Positions 1 to 5,545 of a stretch of 10,543 nucleotides of DNA are shown here, in pieces (position 1 is the stretch's first letter; every line of letters starts with the position of its first letter). The stretch lies in contig CAKPQY010000011.1 in the NCBI GenBank assembly GCA_934179885.1, positions 1 to 10,543 of the forward strand, written 5' to 3'. The notes below the pieces were generated by a model. The model was not told the origin of the DNA. It saw only the letters and a list, made by a program, of their open reading frames with translations, and searched no databases. A program made the position numbers and the translations under genes. The DNA comes from an uncultured Clostridia bacterium (GTDB lineage: Bacteria; Bacillota; Clostridia; TANB77; CAG-508).

Positions 1-198
1 GGAGACTTTTTTGGCACAGCACAGCATGGAATACCAGACTTTAAAATAGCAAACCTATTTACAGATATGGATATCTTAAAATTAGTACAAGAAGCTGCAA
101 TTTCAATAGTAGATAAAGATAAAAAATTAGAAAAAGAAGAAAATAAACTTTTGAAAGAATTAGTAAAAGATAAATTTACAGACAGAATCGAAATTTAA
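1..198 (+). CDS. recG: ATP-dependent DNA helicase RecG, C-terminal end (partial)
   Basis: This is the last 65 residues of a gene that begins before the window; the frame is open from base 1 and stops at TAA 196-198. It starts GDFFGTAQHGIPDFKIANLF, which matches the conserved RecG C-terminal block (family pattern G-E/D-F-F-G-T-x-Q-x-G-x-P-x-F-x-I-A). The rest is a charged Lys/Glu-rich tail. From family knowledge, RecG is a superfamily 2 helicase that remodels stalled forks and branch-migrates Holliday junctions, with this segment forming the end of the helicase module. The helicase motifs themselves lie outside the window. No U-tract terminator follows, so transcription may continue into the next gene. 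The assignment rests on this short block but the block is distinctive. Confidence 0.88.
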   Translation, partial: GDFFGTAQHGIPDFKIANLFTDMDILKLVQEAAISIVDKDKKLEKEENKLLKELVKDKFTDRIEI

Positions 199-201
199 AA
201 T

Positions 202-253
202 TTTGTGTCAAAAAGTTAAATTGGCCAATTAAAAAAATATTTGTGTCAAAAAG
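202..253 (+). repeat. 14-bp direct repeat flanking a 12-bp palindrome
   Basis: TTTGTGTCAAAAAG occurs at 202-215 and again at 240-253. The second copy forms the left arm of the stem-loop at 242-271. Between them lies the perfect palindrome AATTGGCCAATT at 219-230. The first copy looks like the left end of the same element without its right half, so the gap may hold a decayed or partial second copy. Function unknown. Confidence 0.7.
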
Positions 254-271
254 GGCGTCCCTTCTGACACA
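242..271 (+). repeat. Short palindromic element before the cmpB-like gene
   Basis: The outer arms TGTGTCA (242-248) and TGACACA (265-271) are perfectly complementary. An inner stem pairs AAGGG (251-255) with CCCTT (259-263) around a 3-base loop. Read on the reverse strand it shows the GGGACG core and TTTTTG...ACA end also seen in the element at 3956-4001. It ends 4 bases before the AAGGAG ribosome binding site of the next gene. No U-tract follows on the + strand, so it is not an obvious terminator for recG. It is likely a mobile or dispersed intergenic palindrome, but copy number elsewhere cannot be seen here. Confidence 0.7.
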
Positions 272-288
272 GGTTAAGGAGAAAAATT

Positions 289-1137
289 ATGGTAATATTT
301 GGAATAGATATAAGAGTATACTTTTTATTATTTATAATATATGCATTTTTGGGATGGGTATTAGAAGTTGTAGGAAAACTAATAGAACAGAAAAAATTTA
401 TAAATAGGGGCTTTTTAGTAGGACCATATTGCCCAATATATGGAGTTGGAGCTTTATTAATTACATTTTTATTTAAAAAATATACAGATGACCCTGTAGC
501 ATTATTTATCATGGCAATTGTTGTTTGTGGAGTACTAGAATATTTAACAAGCTACTTTATGGAAAAAATATTTCATGCAAGATGGTGGGATTATAGTCAA
601 AGAAAATTTAATATAAATGGAAGAGTTTGTTTGGACACAATAATACCATTTGGATTATTAGGAATGTTCATAATGTATGTTTCAAATCCGTTTTTAATTG
701 AAAAATTAGAACAGTTACCAGAATTAGCTTTAAATATATTATTTTGGGTGCTATTAATAATATATATAGCAGATAATATAATATCAACAAATGTAATTAG
801 CTATGTAGGAAAAACAACAAAAGAATTTGGTAAAAATTTAGACAATACTGAAGAAATAACAAGAAAGGTAAAAGAAGCATTAATAGGAAAATCTGCACTA
901 TATAGAAGATTATTAAGTGCATATCCTAAAATACAAGCAATTAAAGTAAAAATAAAAGAAAAACAAGAAGAATTGAAAAGACAAGTGCAAGAACAAACAG
1001 ATGAACTAAAAGAAAGTGTAAATAAACAAAAAGAAGAAATAAAAAAGAAAATTAAAACCATAACAGATAATCAAAAAGAAAATAAGAAAACTCAAAATAA
1101 AAAGAAAGAAGAAAAAAAGGTTGATGACAAAAATTAA
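289..1137 (+). CDS. Putative ABC transporter permease, CmpB family (ABC_trans_CmpB), with coiled-coil tail
   Basis: A 282-aa integral membrane protein. About five hydrophobic segments are visible at residues 8-30, 42-62, 68-90, 112-134 and 144-165. Two blocks typical of the CmpB-type family (formerly DUF1113) are present: the loop NRGFLVGPYCPIYGVGAL (39-56) and LEYLTSYFMEKIFHARWWDYS followed by NINGRVCL (83-115). Residues about 180-282 form a very Lys/Glu-rich, probably coiled-coil cytoplasmic tail that ends in low complexity. The family is named a putative type IV ABC permease, but no substrate is established and no ATPase gene lies next to it, so transport is only inferred from the name. 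The start is supported by AAGGAG at 276-281, seven bases before the ATG. Its 3' end overlaps the BrkB-family gene by 14 bases, which suggests coupled translation. Confidence 0.85.
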   Translation: MVIFGIDIRVYFLLFIIYAFLGWVLEVVGKLIEQKKFINRGFLVGPYCPIYGVGALLITFLFKKYTDDPVALFIMAIVVCGVLEYLTSYFMEKIFHARWWDYSQRKFNINGRVCLDTIIPFGLLGMFIMYVSNPFLIEKLEQLPELALNILFWVLLIIYIADNIISTNVISYVGKTTKEFGKNLDNTEEITRKVKEALIGKSALYRRLLSAYPKIQAIKVKIKEKQEELKRQVQEQTDELKESVNKQKEEIKKKIKTITDNQKENKKTQNKKKEEKKVDDKN

Positions 1138-1951
1138 TTTTAAAGAAAAGTATAAAAAGATACAAAAAATATTTAAAAGTATGAGGGAGCACCATGTCAG
1201 TGAATTTTCAGCACAATGTTCATATTATACAATATTATCATTTATACCATTTGTAATTTTATTAATAACCCTTATACAATATACACATATTGACCAGCAG
1301 ACATTATTTAATGTTATTTCAAAAATAATACCATCAAGCATGAATGAATTTGTGCTTGGAATAGTTAAAGAAGTGTATTCTAAATCAATAGGAACAATTT
1401 CGATATCAATTATATTTACATTGTGGTCTGCTGGGAAGGGACTTTTTGCATTAACAAAGGGCTTACATTCAGTATACAACATTAATGGGGAAAAACAAAA
1501 ATCTGTTATATATTTAAGATTAATGTCAATCATTGAAACAATAATATTCATTGTTTTAATAATGATAGGCTTAGTGTTATTAGTGTTTGGAAATAGCTTA
1601 AAATCTATTATTCAAAATCATTTTGGTGCCCTTGAAAACTTTAATATATTTCTACAAGTATTAACAGAGATAGGATTTATTTTTGCAACATTTATTATAT
1701 TTTTGCTTTTATACAAATTTATGCCAAAACATAAAGTTACCTTAAAGAGTCAAATTCCAGGTGCAGTATTTGGTGCAATTGCACTTAATGTGATATCTTT
1801 TGTGTTTTCTAAATATTTAGATATTTTTAAAGGATTTTCCATCACTTATGGAAGTTTGACAACTTTGATGCTTGTAATGATGTGGACATATTTATGTTTC
1901 TATTCTTTATTTTTAGGAGCGGAATTAAACAAGGAAATGAAAAGTAATTAG
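1124..1951 (+). CDS. YihY/virulence factor BrkB family membrane protein
   Basis: 275 aa from the ATG at 1124; a TTG at 1121 in the same frame is the alternative start. Both give a 14-17 base overlap with the preceding gene, and only a weak AAAAGG (1115-1120) precedes them, so translation is probably coupled to the upstream gene. Family hallmarks are the N-terminal block FSAQCSYYTILSFIPFVILL (28-47), TLWSAGKGLFALTKGLHSVYN (99-119) and the C-terminal YGSLTTLMLVMMWTYLCFY then FLGAELN (242-269). About six membrane segments are visible. The family was once called ribonuclease BN in error; it is an inner-membrane protein of unsettled function. Length is normal for Firmicute members and the frame is intact. 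No terminator follows; a strong new promoter begins 15 bases after the stop. Confidence 0.93.
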   Translation: MTKINFKEKYKKIQKIFKSMREHHVSEFSAQCSYYTILSFIPFVILLITLIQYTHIDQQTLFNVISKIIPSSMNEFVLGIVKEVYSKSIGTISISIIFTLWSAGKGLFALTKGLHSVYNINGEKQKSVIYLRLMSIIETIIFIVLIMIGLVLLVFGNSLKSIIQNHFGALENFNIFLQVLTEIGFIFATFIIFLLLYKFMPKHKVTLKSQIPGAVFGAIALNVISFVFSKYLDIFKGFSITYGSLTTLMLVMMWTYLCFYSLFLGAELNKEMKSN

Positions 1952-1965
1952 ATTCAAAATATGTT

Positions 1966-1994
1966 TTGACACATAAGCATATAAATGTTATAAT
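1966..1994 (+). promoter_or_regulatory. Sigma-A type promoter for the phosphodiester glycosidase gene
   Basis: Perfect -35 TTGACA (1966-1971) and perfect -10 TATAAT (1989-1994) are separated by 17 bases. The expected transcript start is near 2001, leaving a short leader of about 34 bases with AAAGGA at 2022-2027 before the ATG. Confidence 0.9.
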
Positions 1995-2034
1995 GAATGG
2001 AAAAAATAAAACAACGTAAGAAAAGGAATAAAAA

Positions 2035-3132
2035 ATGTCAAAAACGGATATAGATACAGTAACAAATGTAATATTAAATAATGAATATGATTTACACGAA
2101 AATAAAAAACAAGTAAGTACAGAACCTAATAAGAAAAATAATAAAAAACATAATAAACATAAAAAGAAAAAAACTGCAAAACAAAAAATATTTTTAGCTA
2201 TAAAAATATTAATAGTTTTAATTATATTAGCAGTAATATTTTTATATTTATTTTTCAGAACATCATTATTTCAAAAATATAAAGAAATATGGGTAGAAAC
2301 TGCAATGTCAACAATGAGTCATCAATATTTAGCAACATGGTTTTTATCAGATGAAGAGATACAAGAAATAATGAGCAAATTAGAAGTTCAAAATAATGAA
2401 GATTCAAACTCAGAAGAAATAATAATACAAGTCCCAATAGAGGAAGAAAAAAAGGAAATAACAGTTGAGAAAATAACAGGGAAAAATTATGTAGGATACG
2501 TAATGATAGTTCCAGACGCATCAAAAGTGAAACTTGTTGATGGAAGAAAAACAAATAGAGGCTCAAAATTAAGTGAAATTGTAGAAAGTAATAATGCTAT
2601 AGCAGGAATAAATGCAGGAGGATTCACAGATGACGGAGGAGTAGGAAAAGGAAATCTTCTATGTAAAGCAACAATAATAAATCAGAAATTGTTATATGGA
2701 TCTAAAACATCTACATATAGCTTAATAGGATTAAGTACAGATAAAAAATTAGTTTTAGGGAGATATACATATAATCAAGCTATAAATGCAGGAATTGAAT
2801 CTGCAGTTGAATTTGGGCCATATTTAATAGTAAATGGAAATAATCAAATTACAAATTCTAATTCTGGAGGAATTCACCCAAGGATGGCAATAGGACAAAG
2901 AAAGGATGGAACATTCATATTTGTTACAATTGATGGAAGACAGCCGGGATATAGTATAGGAACAAATTTATTAGAACTACAAAATATATTTAATAGATAT
3001 GATGCATATAATGCAGCAAACTTAGATGGAGGGTCTTCTGCTACTATGTATTATAATGGAAAAGTGGTAAATAAAACTTCAACACCAATGGGAGAAAGAT
3101 ATTTGCCAAATGCATTTATAGTTGAAAAATAA
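2035..3132 (+). CDS. Membrane-anchored phosphodiester glycosidase (NAGPA domain) family protein
   Basis: 365 aa. Residues 1-50 are a polar, Lys/Asn-rich cytoplasmic region, 51-74 are one transmembrane helix, and 75-150 are an acidic linker. The C-terminal part is a NAGPA-like domain, recognised by AGINAGGF (190-197), EFGPYLIVNG, HPRMAIGQRKDG (281-292), VTIDGR and NLDGGSSAT (329-337), ending in PNAFIVE. From family knowledge this domain cleaves phosphodiester-linked sugars (the mammalian enzyme uncovers mannose-6-phosphate), and bacterial members often sit near polysaccharide or cell-wall genes. The N-in topology with an outside C-terminus fits action on a surface glycan, wall teichoic acid or exopolysaccharide, but the substrate is not shown. 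The start is fixed by AAAGGA at 2022-2027, seven bases before ATG. The gene is single, with its own promoter and terminator. Confidence 0.9.
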   Translation: MSKTDIDTVTNVILNNEYDLHENKKQVSTEPNKKNNKKHNKHKKKKTAKQKIFLAIKILIVLIILAVIFLYLFFRTSLFQKYKEIWVETAMSTMSHQYLATWFLSDEEIQEIMSKLEVQNNEDSNSEEIIIQVPIEEEKKEITVEKITGKNYVGYVMIVPDASKVKLVDGRKTNRGSKLSEIVESNNAIAGINAGGFTDDGGVGKGNLLCKATIINQKLLYGSKTSTYSLIGLSTDKKLVLGRYTYNQAINAGIESAVEFGPYLIVNGNNQITNSNSGGIHPRMAIGQRKDGTFIFVTIDGRQPGYSIGTNLLELQNIFNRYDAYNAANLDGGSSATMYYNGKVVNKTSTPMGERYLPNAFIVEK

Positions 3133-3168
3133 AGAGGGATTTTGGGAAAGCTTCAAAATCCCTCTTTT
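3131..3168. terminator. Bidirectional rho-independent terminator between convergent genes
   Basis: AAAGAGGGATTTTG (3131-3144) is perfectly complementary to CAAAATCCCTCTTT (3154-3167), giving a 14-bp stem with a 9-base loop. A-rich and T-rich flanks serve both directions. The stem edges overlap the stop codons of both genes: TAA at 3130-3132 on + and 3167-3169 on -. It therefore ends both transcripts. Confidence 0.93.
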
Positions 3169-3892
3169 AGTATATTTTATATAAAGTAACATTTACAGAA
3201 TCATCGCTATTAGAAACTTTAATTTTTATATCAAAACCAGTATCATTCCTAAATTTTAAATCATAATTACCATATGCAACAGCAGCATCCTTACCAGCCT
3301 CTATATAAGGCACTTTATTACTATGTTCATGTCTTTCATTAACAACTAAGCTAGGAATTTTAAGCACAGCATTATACAAAGTAGTACTAACTTGACAATT
3401 TCCACCACCTAAGCCTTTTTTCTTATTTCCTTCATTATCAAAAATATCAGCCTCTTGATAACCTTTAGCAGATGTTGCCGGTCCAACAGTATTACAAAAA
3501 GAAAAAGTAGAACCATTAGCCACAATAGTTTCATTCAAGGTAGAACAAGTTATTGAAATATTGTTTTGCCTAGCAGAATCTTTAGTATAAATCTTAGTAG
3601 AAAAAGAAGAAAGCAATTCTTCTTTTTTTGGTTTGCTTTCATTAGAAATTTGAGGGGATATTGCTGGATTCTCTATATTCTCTGTATTCTCTGTATTTGT
3701 ATTGCTTTGAATTGAATTGTTTGTATTGACATTATTAGTTGTATTTTCAGTATTATTTTGTTGATTTACAGCGGTTTTTTGAGCAAAATAATCTGATTTA
3801 TTAGAATTATTATTTTTTGACAAAAAATAAATTCCAAATCCAACACCAATTACAATAAATACAATTAAAATTATCCATAATTTATTTTTCAA
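3167..3892 (-). CDS. VanW family protein, membrane anchored
   Basis: A reverse-strand gene. The longest reading begins at ATG 3904 (245 aa), but no ribosome binding site precedes that codon. A TTG at 3892-3890 has GGTGA five bases upstream, so I prefer it (241 aa). In 245-aa numbering, residues 8-28 form a transmembrane anchor and about 31-95 a low-complexity Asn/Thr/Ser/Glu linker. Residues 99-230 are the VanW domain, with FSTKIYTKDSARQNNI, GSTFSFCNTVGP, GGGNCQVSTTLYN (166-178), ERHEHS (190-195) and AAVAYGNYDLKF. VanW was named from a vancomycin-resistance cluster, yet its role is unknown and most members lie outside such clusters; no van genes are here, so resistance should not be inferred. 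The usual longer N-terminal domains of YoaR-like members are absent. It converges on the glycosidase gene. Confidence 0.9.
   Translation of the reverse strand: MKNKLWIILIVFIVIGVGFGIYFLSKNNNSNKSDYFAQKTAVNQQNNTENTTNNVNTNNSIQSNTNTENTENIENPAISPQISNESKPKKEELLSSFSTKIYTKDSARQNNISITCSTLNETIVANGSTFSFCNTVGPATSAKGYQEADIFDNEGNKKKGLGGGNCQVSTTLYNAVLKIPSLVVNERHEHSNKVPYIEAGKDAAVAYGNYDLKFRNDTGFDIKIKVSNSDDSVNVTLYKIY
3671..3697 (-). repeat. Three tandem 9-bp units inside the VanW gene linker
   Basis: The + strand reads CTCTATATT then CTCTGTATT twice. Each unit is three codons of the reverse-strand gene and encodes Asn-Thr/Ile-Glu (NTE, NTE, NIE) in the surface linker. Because the unit is a multiple of three, copy-number change would alter linker length without breaking the frame. 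Confidence 0.7.
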
Positions 3893-3925
3893 AATAATCA
3901 CCATAAATAGTGTAACCAGAAAATG

Positions 3926-3954
3926 TCATAAAATACATCAAAGATGAATATAAT
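3926..3954 (+). promoter_or_regulatory. Possible sporulation (sigma-E-like) promoter before spoIIIAA
   Basis: TCATAAA (3926-3932) and AATATAAT (3947-3954) lie 14 bases apart. This resembles the Bacillus sigma-E pattern (about KMATATT, 14 bases, CATACAAT), with about 5/7 and 6/8 matches, and fits the mother-cell expression known for spoIIIA. No good sigma-A -35 box is spaced correctly from the TATAAT at 3949-3954. In such AT-rich DNA a match of this quality may arise by chance. Confidence 0.33.
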
Positions 3955-3955
3955 A

Positions 3956-4001
3956 TGTCCAAAAGGGACGAGTCCCATTGGGGATGGTTCTTTTTGGGAC
4001 A
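3956..4001 (+). repeat. Short palindromic element before spoIIIAA
   Basis: The outer arms TGTCC (3956-3960) and GGACA (3997-4001) pair. AAAA (3961-3964) pairs with TTTT (3992-3995), leaving one bulged G. Inside lie GGGAC (3965-3969) and GTCCC (3972-3976), plus TCCC/GGGGA (3973-3984), so several competing internal hairpins are possible. It shares the design and the GGGACG core of the element at 242-271 and the left end of the one at 5518-5533. Its sequence happens to be open in the spoIIIAA frame. Confidence 0.75.
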
Positions 4002-4013
4002 TTTGTACAAATG
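4000..4013. repeat. 14-bp perfect palindrome CATTTGTACAAATG
   Basis: It overlaps the right end of the preceding element and ends 3 bases before the AAGGAG ribosome binding site of spoIIIAA. It could be a dimeric-protein site or a small hairpin in the leader. No specific regulator is recognised. Confidence 0.5.
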
Positions 4014-4029
4014 GACAAGGAGAAAAAAA

Positions 4030-4899
4030 TTGAAAGATATAGATGAAATTTTAAGATATTTTCCAAATAAAGTATATGAAATCTTTTTAAATTTATTTAA
4101 AGAAAATGACAAAATAGTAAATGAAATACAAGAAATAAGAATGAGAACAAATAGACCAATAATATTAAAATTAAGAGAAAAAGATTTGATATTACAATAT
4201 AACATATCACAAACAGAAATATTACAAATATTAGAAAGGCTATGTGAAAACTCTATATATGCTTATAAAAATCAAATTTGTGAAGGATTTATAACAATAA
4301 AAGGAGGACATCGTATAGGTTTAACTGGTTCATGTGTTATCGAAAATGGAAAAATTACAAATGTAAAATACATATCAAGTTTAAATTTTAGAATAGCAAG
4401 AGAGGTATTAAATTGTAGTACAAGAGTACTTAGAGAAATTATCGATATCGAGAATAAAACTATATATAATACCATTATTGTAGCACCTCCAGGAAAAGGA
4501 AAAACTACAGTTTTAAGAGATGTTATTAGAAGGTTAAGCAATGGAATTGAAGAAATTAATTTCAAGGGAAAGACTTGTGGAGTTGTAGACGAAAGAGGAG
4601 AAATTGCTGCAATGTATAAGGGTGTGCCTCAAAATGATGTTGGCATAAGAACTGATATTATAGAAAATGTAAGTAAAAATCAAGGAATTCATATGTTAGT
4701 AAGAACGATGGCTCCTGAAATAATTGCGTGTGATGAGATAGGAAGTAAAGAAGATGTTGATGCGATACATTATGCTCTATATTCTGGTGTGAAGGGCATT
4801 TTTACAATGCATGGTAAAAATGTTGAAGATATAAAAAATAATAGGCAAATTTATGAATTAATTGAAAATAGAGAAATAGAAAAAGTAGTATTTTTATGA
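4030..4899 (+). CDS. spoIIIAA: Stage III sporulation protein AA (SpoIIIAA) ATPase
   Basis: 289 aa from the TTG at 4030, which has AAGGAG (4017-4022) seven bases upstream. A longer reading from ATG 3955 adds 25 residues translated from the palindromic element and has no ribosome binding site, so I reject it. Family blocks are IQEIRMRTNRPIIL, EGFITIKGGHRIGLTG, ISSLNFRIARE, the Walker A loop APPGKGKTTVLRD, CGVVDERGEIAA, YKGVPQNDVGIRTD and the Walker B region IIACDEIGSKEDVDAI. In known systems SpoIIIAA is a secretion-type ATPase in the mother cell that energises the SpoIIIA-SpoIIQ channel to the forespore. It ends at EKVVFL, whereas well-known members run about 20 residues further, usually with an RKGPG-like motif; no such motif is found in the other + frames after the stop. 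None of spoIIIAB-AH follows. Identity is firm, activity in this genome less so. Confidence 0.92.
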   Translation: MKDIDEILRYFPNKVYEIFLNLFKENDKIVNEIQEIRMRTNRPIILKLREKDLILQYNISQTEILQILERLCENSIYAYKNQICEGFITIKGGHRIGLTGSCVIENGKITNVKYISSLNFRIAREVLNCSTRVLREIIDIENKTIYNTIIVAPPGKGKTTVLRDVIRRLSNGIEEINFKGKTCGVVDERGEIAAMYKGVPQNDVGIRTDIIENVSKNQGIHMLVRTMAPEIIACDEIGSKEDVDAIHYALYSGVKGIFTMHGKNVEDIKNNRQIYELIENREIEKVVFL

Positions 4900-4906
4900 T
4901 TTTTCG

Positions 4907-4935
4907 TTGACATTTCATTAAAATAACAGTATAAT
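4907..4935 (+). promoter_or_regulatory. Sigma-A type promoter for the 54-aa membrane protein
   Basis: Perfect TTGACA (4907-4912), 17-base spacer, perfect TATAAT (4930-4935). The -35 box starts 8 bases after the spoIIIAA stop codon. The expected transcript start is near 4942, giving a leader of about 27 bases. Confidence 0.9.
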
Positions 4936-4968
4936 ATATATGTATTATTTTGAAAAGGAGAAAATATT

Positions 4969-5133
4969 ATGCTAAAAAAATACTGGAAAAATATTGGAAT
5001 GTTAATATTAGTAATTGCATGTGTATTTAATATAATGAACAAATTAGTACATAAATTATCTTTAAATAAGGAAATGGTGCAATCAGCACAGTATATTTTT
5101 GATGAGCAAAAAAATGAAAACAAAGAAAAATAA
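4969..5133 (+). CDS. Small single-pass membrane protein, unknown function (54 aa)
   Basis: A short gene that length cut-offs easily miss. The ATG at 4969 follows AAAAGGAG (4953-4960) with an 8-base gap, and a consensus promoter lies directly upstream, so it is very probably real. The protein begins MLKKYWKN, has a hydrophobic helix at about residues 9-23 (IGMLILVIACVFNIM), then a polar, basic-to-acidic region ending in QKNENKEK. The positive N-terminus suggests N-in topology with about 30 residues outside, although the short helix may also act as an uncleaved signal. I do not recognise the family. It lies between spoIIIAA and rpmE, but each neighbour appears to be expressed from its own promoter, so context gives no function. 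Confidence 0.75.
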   Translation: MLKKYWKNIGMLILVIACVFNIMNKLVHKLSLNKEMVQSAQYIFDEQKNENKEK

Positions 5134-5136
5134 TAC

Positions 5137-5165
5137 TTGAAAAATTTTAGATAATATGTTATTAT
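5137..5165 (+). promoter_or_regulatory. Sigma-A type promoter for rpmE
   Basis: TTGAAA (5137-5142) and TATTAT (5160-5165) are 17 bases apart, four bases after the stop of the small membrane protein gene. The transcript start should be near 5172, leaving a leader of about 39 bases. L31 leaders in Firmicutes can be autoregulatory, but I could not confirm such a fold here. Confidence 0.75.
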
Positions 5166-5210
5166 AAAAGACAGTCATGTTATAAAATACGAAAAAGAGG
5201 TGAAAATAAA

Positions 5211-5411
5211 ATGAGAGAAGGAATACATCCAGAATATAACCAAACAACAATCACATGTGCATGTGGAAATGTTTTAGAAGTTGGTTCAACAAAAAAAGAT
5301 ATAAAAGTTGATGTTTGTTCAAAATGCCATCCATACTGGACAGGTAACTTAAGACAAGAAACAGCTGGTGGTAGAGCAGATAAATTTAAAAAGAAATATG
5401 GACTTGCATAA
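5211..5411 (+). CDS. rpmE: Large-subunit ribosomal protein L31 (bL31), zinc-binding form
   Basis: 66 aa, the usual length. It begins [10 protein letters not shown] and ends KFKKKYGLA, both typical of bacterial L31. Four cysteines in the zinc-binding arrangement, C16-x-C18 and C36-x2-C39, mark it as the zinc-containing (C+) form rather than the zinc-free paralogue induced on zinc starvation. L31 sits at the central protuberance of the 50S subunit and helps bridge the two subunits. AGGTG (5198-5202) lies eight bases before the ATG. The gene appears monocistronic, with a promoter at 5137-5165 and a terminator at 5418-5444. Nothing is unusual in the sequence. Confidence 0.97.
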   Translation: MREGIHPEYNQTTITCACGNVLEVGSTKKDIKVDVCSKCHPYWTGNLRQETAGGRADKFKKKYGLA

Positions 5412-5417
5412 GAAGAT

Positions 5418-5444
5418 AGTAGCTATAAAGCTACTCTTTTTTTT
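5418..5444 (+). terminator. Rho-independent terminator after rpmE
   Basis: AGTAGCT (5418-5424) and AGCTACT (5429-5435) form a 7-bp stem with a 4-base loop, followed by eight T residues at 5437-5444. Confidence 0.9.
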
Positions 5445-5489
5445 GTTTATGCACAAAAAGATGGTTATTAGAAATAATTTGCCAAACTC

Positions 5490-5518
5490 TTGTTTTTACA
5501 TTCAAAATATAGTATAAT
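5490..5518 (+). promoter_or_regulatory. Sigma-A type promoter for uvrA
   Basis: TTGTTT (5490-5495) and a perfect TATAAT (5513-5518) are 17 bases apart. The start site should be near 5525, inside the palindrome at 5518-5533. No Gram-positive LexA box (GAAC-N4-GTTC type) is visible between rpmE and uvrA, so SOS control is not supported by this sequence. Confidence 0.7.
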
Positions 5519-5533
5519 GTCCCAAGAGGGACA
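5518..5533 (+). repeat. Palindrome TGTCCCAAGAGGGACA over the uvrA start site
   Basis: Six-base perfect arms with a 4-base AAGA loop. It begins on the last base of the -10 box and ends where the ribosome binding site begins. It resembles a minimal version of the element at 3956-4001, and GGACAAGGAG follows in identical form in both places. Its position would suit an operator or a leader hairpin, but it may simply be a deletion derivative of the repeat. Confidence 0.65.
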
Positions 5534-5545
5534 AGGAGTGAAAAA

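Noticed and set aside
242-271. Stem-loop as a recG terminator
   Set aside because: No T-run follows on the + strand, and related palindromes occur next to other start codons, where a terminator would make no sense.
246-512. Reverse-strand open frame of 88 codons over the start of the cmpB-like gene
   Set aside because: It covers the palindromic element and an established gene; no ribosome binding site or family similarity supports it.
3167-3904. Vancomycin resistance role for the VanW gene
   Set aside because: There are no vanHAX, vanRS or vanY genes nearby, and VanW-domain proteins are widespread in Firmicutes outside resistance clusters.
3882-4205. Reverse-strand open frame of 107 codons over the spoIIIAA 5' end
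   Set aside because: It is antisense to SpoIIIAA family motifs and overlaps the start of the VanW gene in another frame; no recognisable product.
5166-5210. L31 autoregulatory leader RNA before rpmE
   Set aside because: The leader is only about 39 bases and I could not draw a convincing conserved fold by eye; a covariance-model search would be needed to claim it.
5412-5545. LexA/SOS box for uvrA
   Set aside because: I looked for GAAC-N4-GTTC-like sites and found none; the palindrome TGTCCC-N4-GGGACA has different half-sites.
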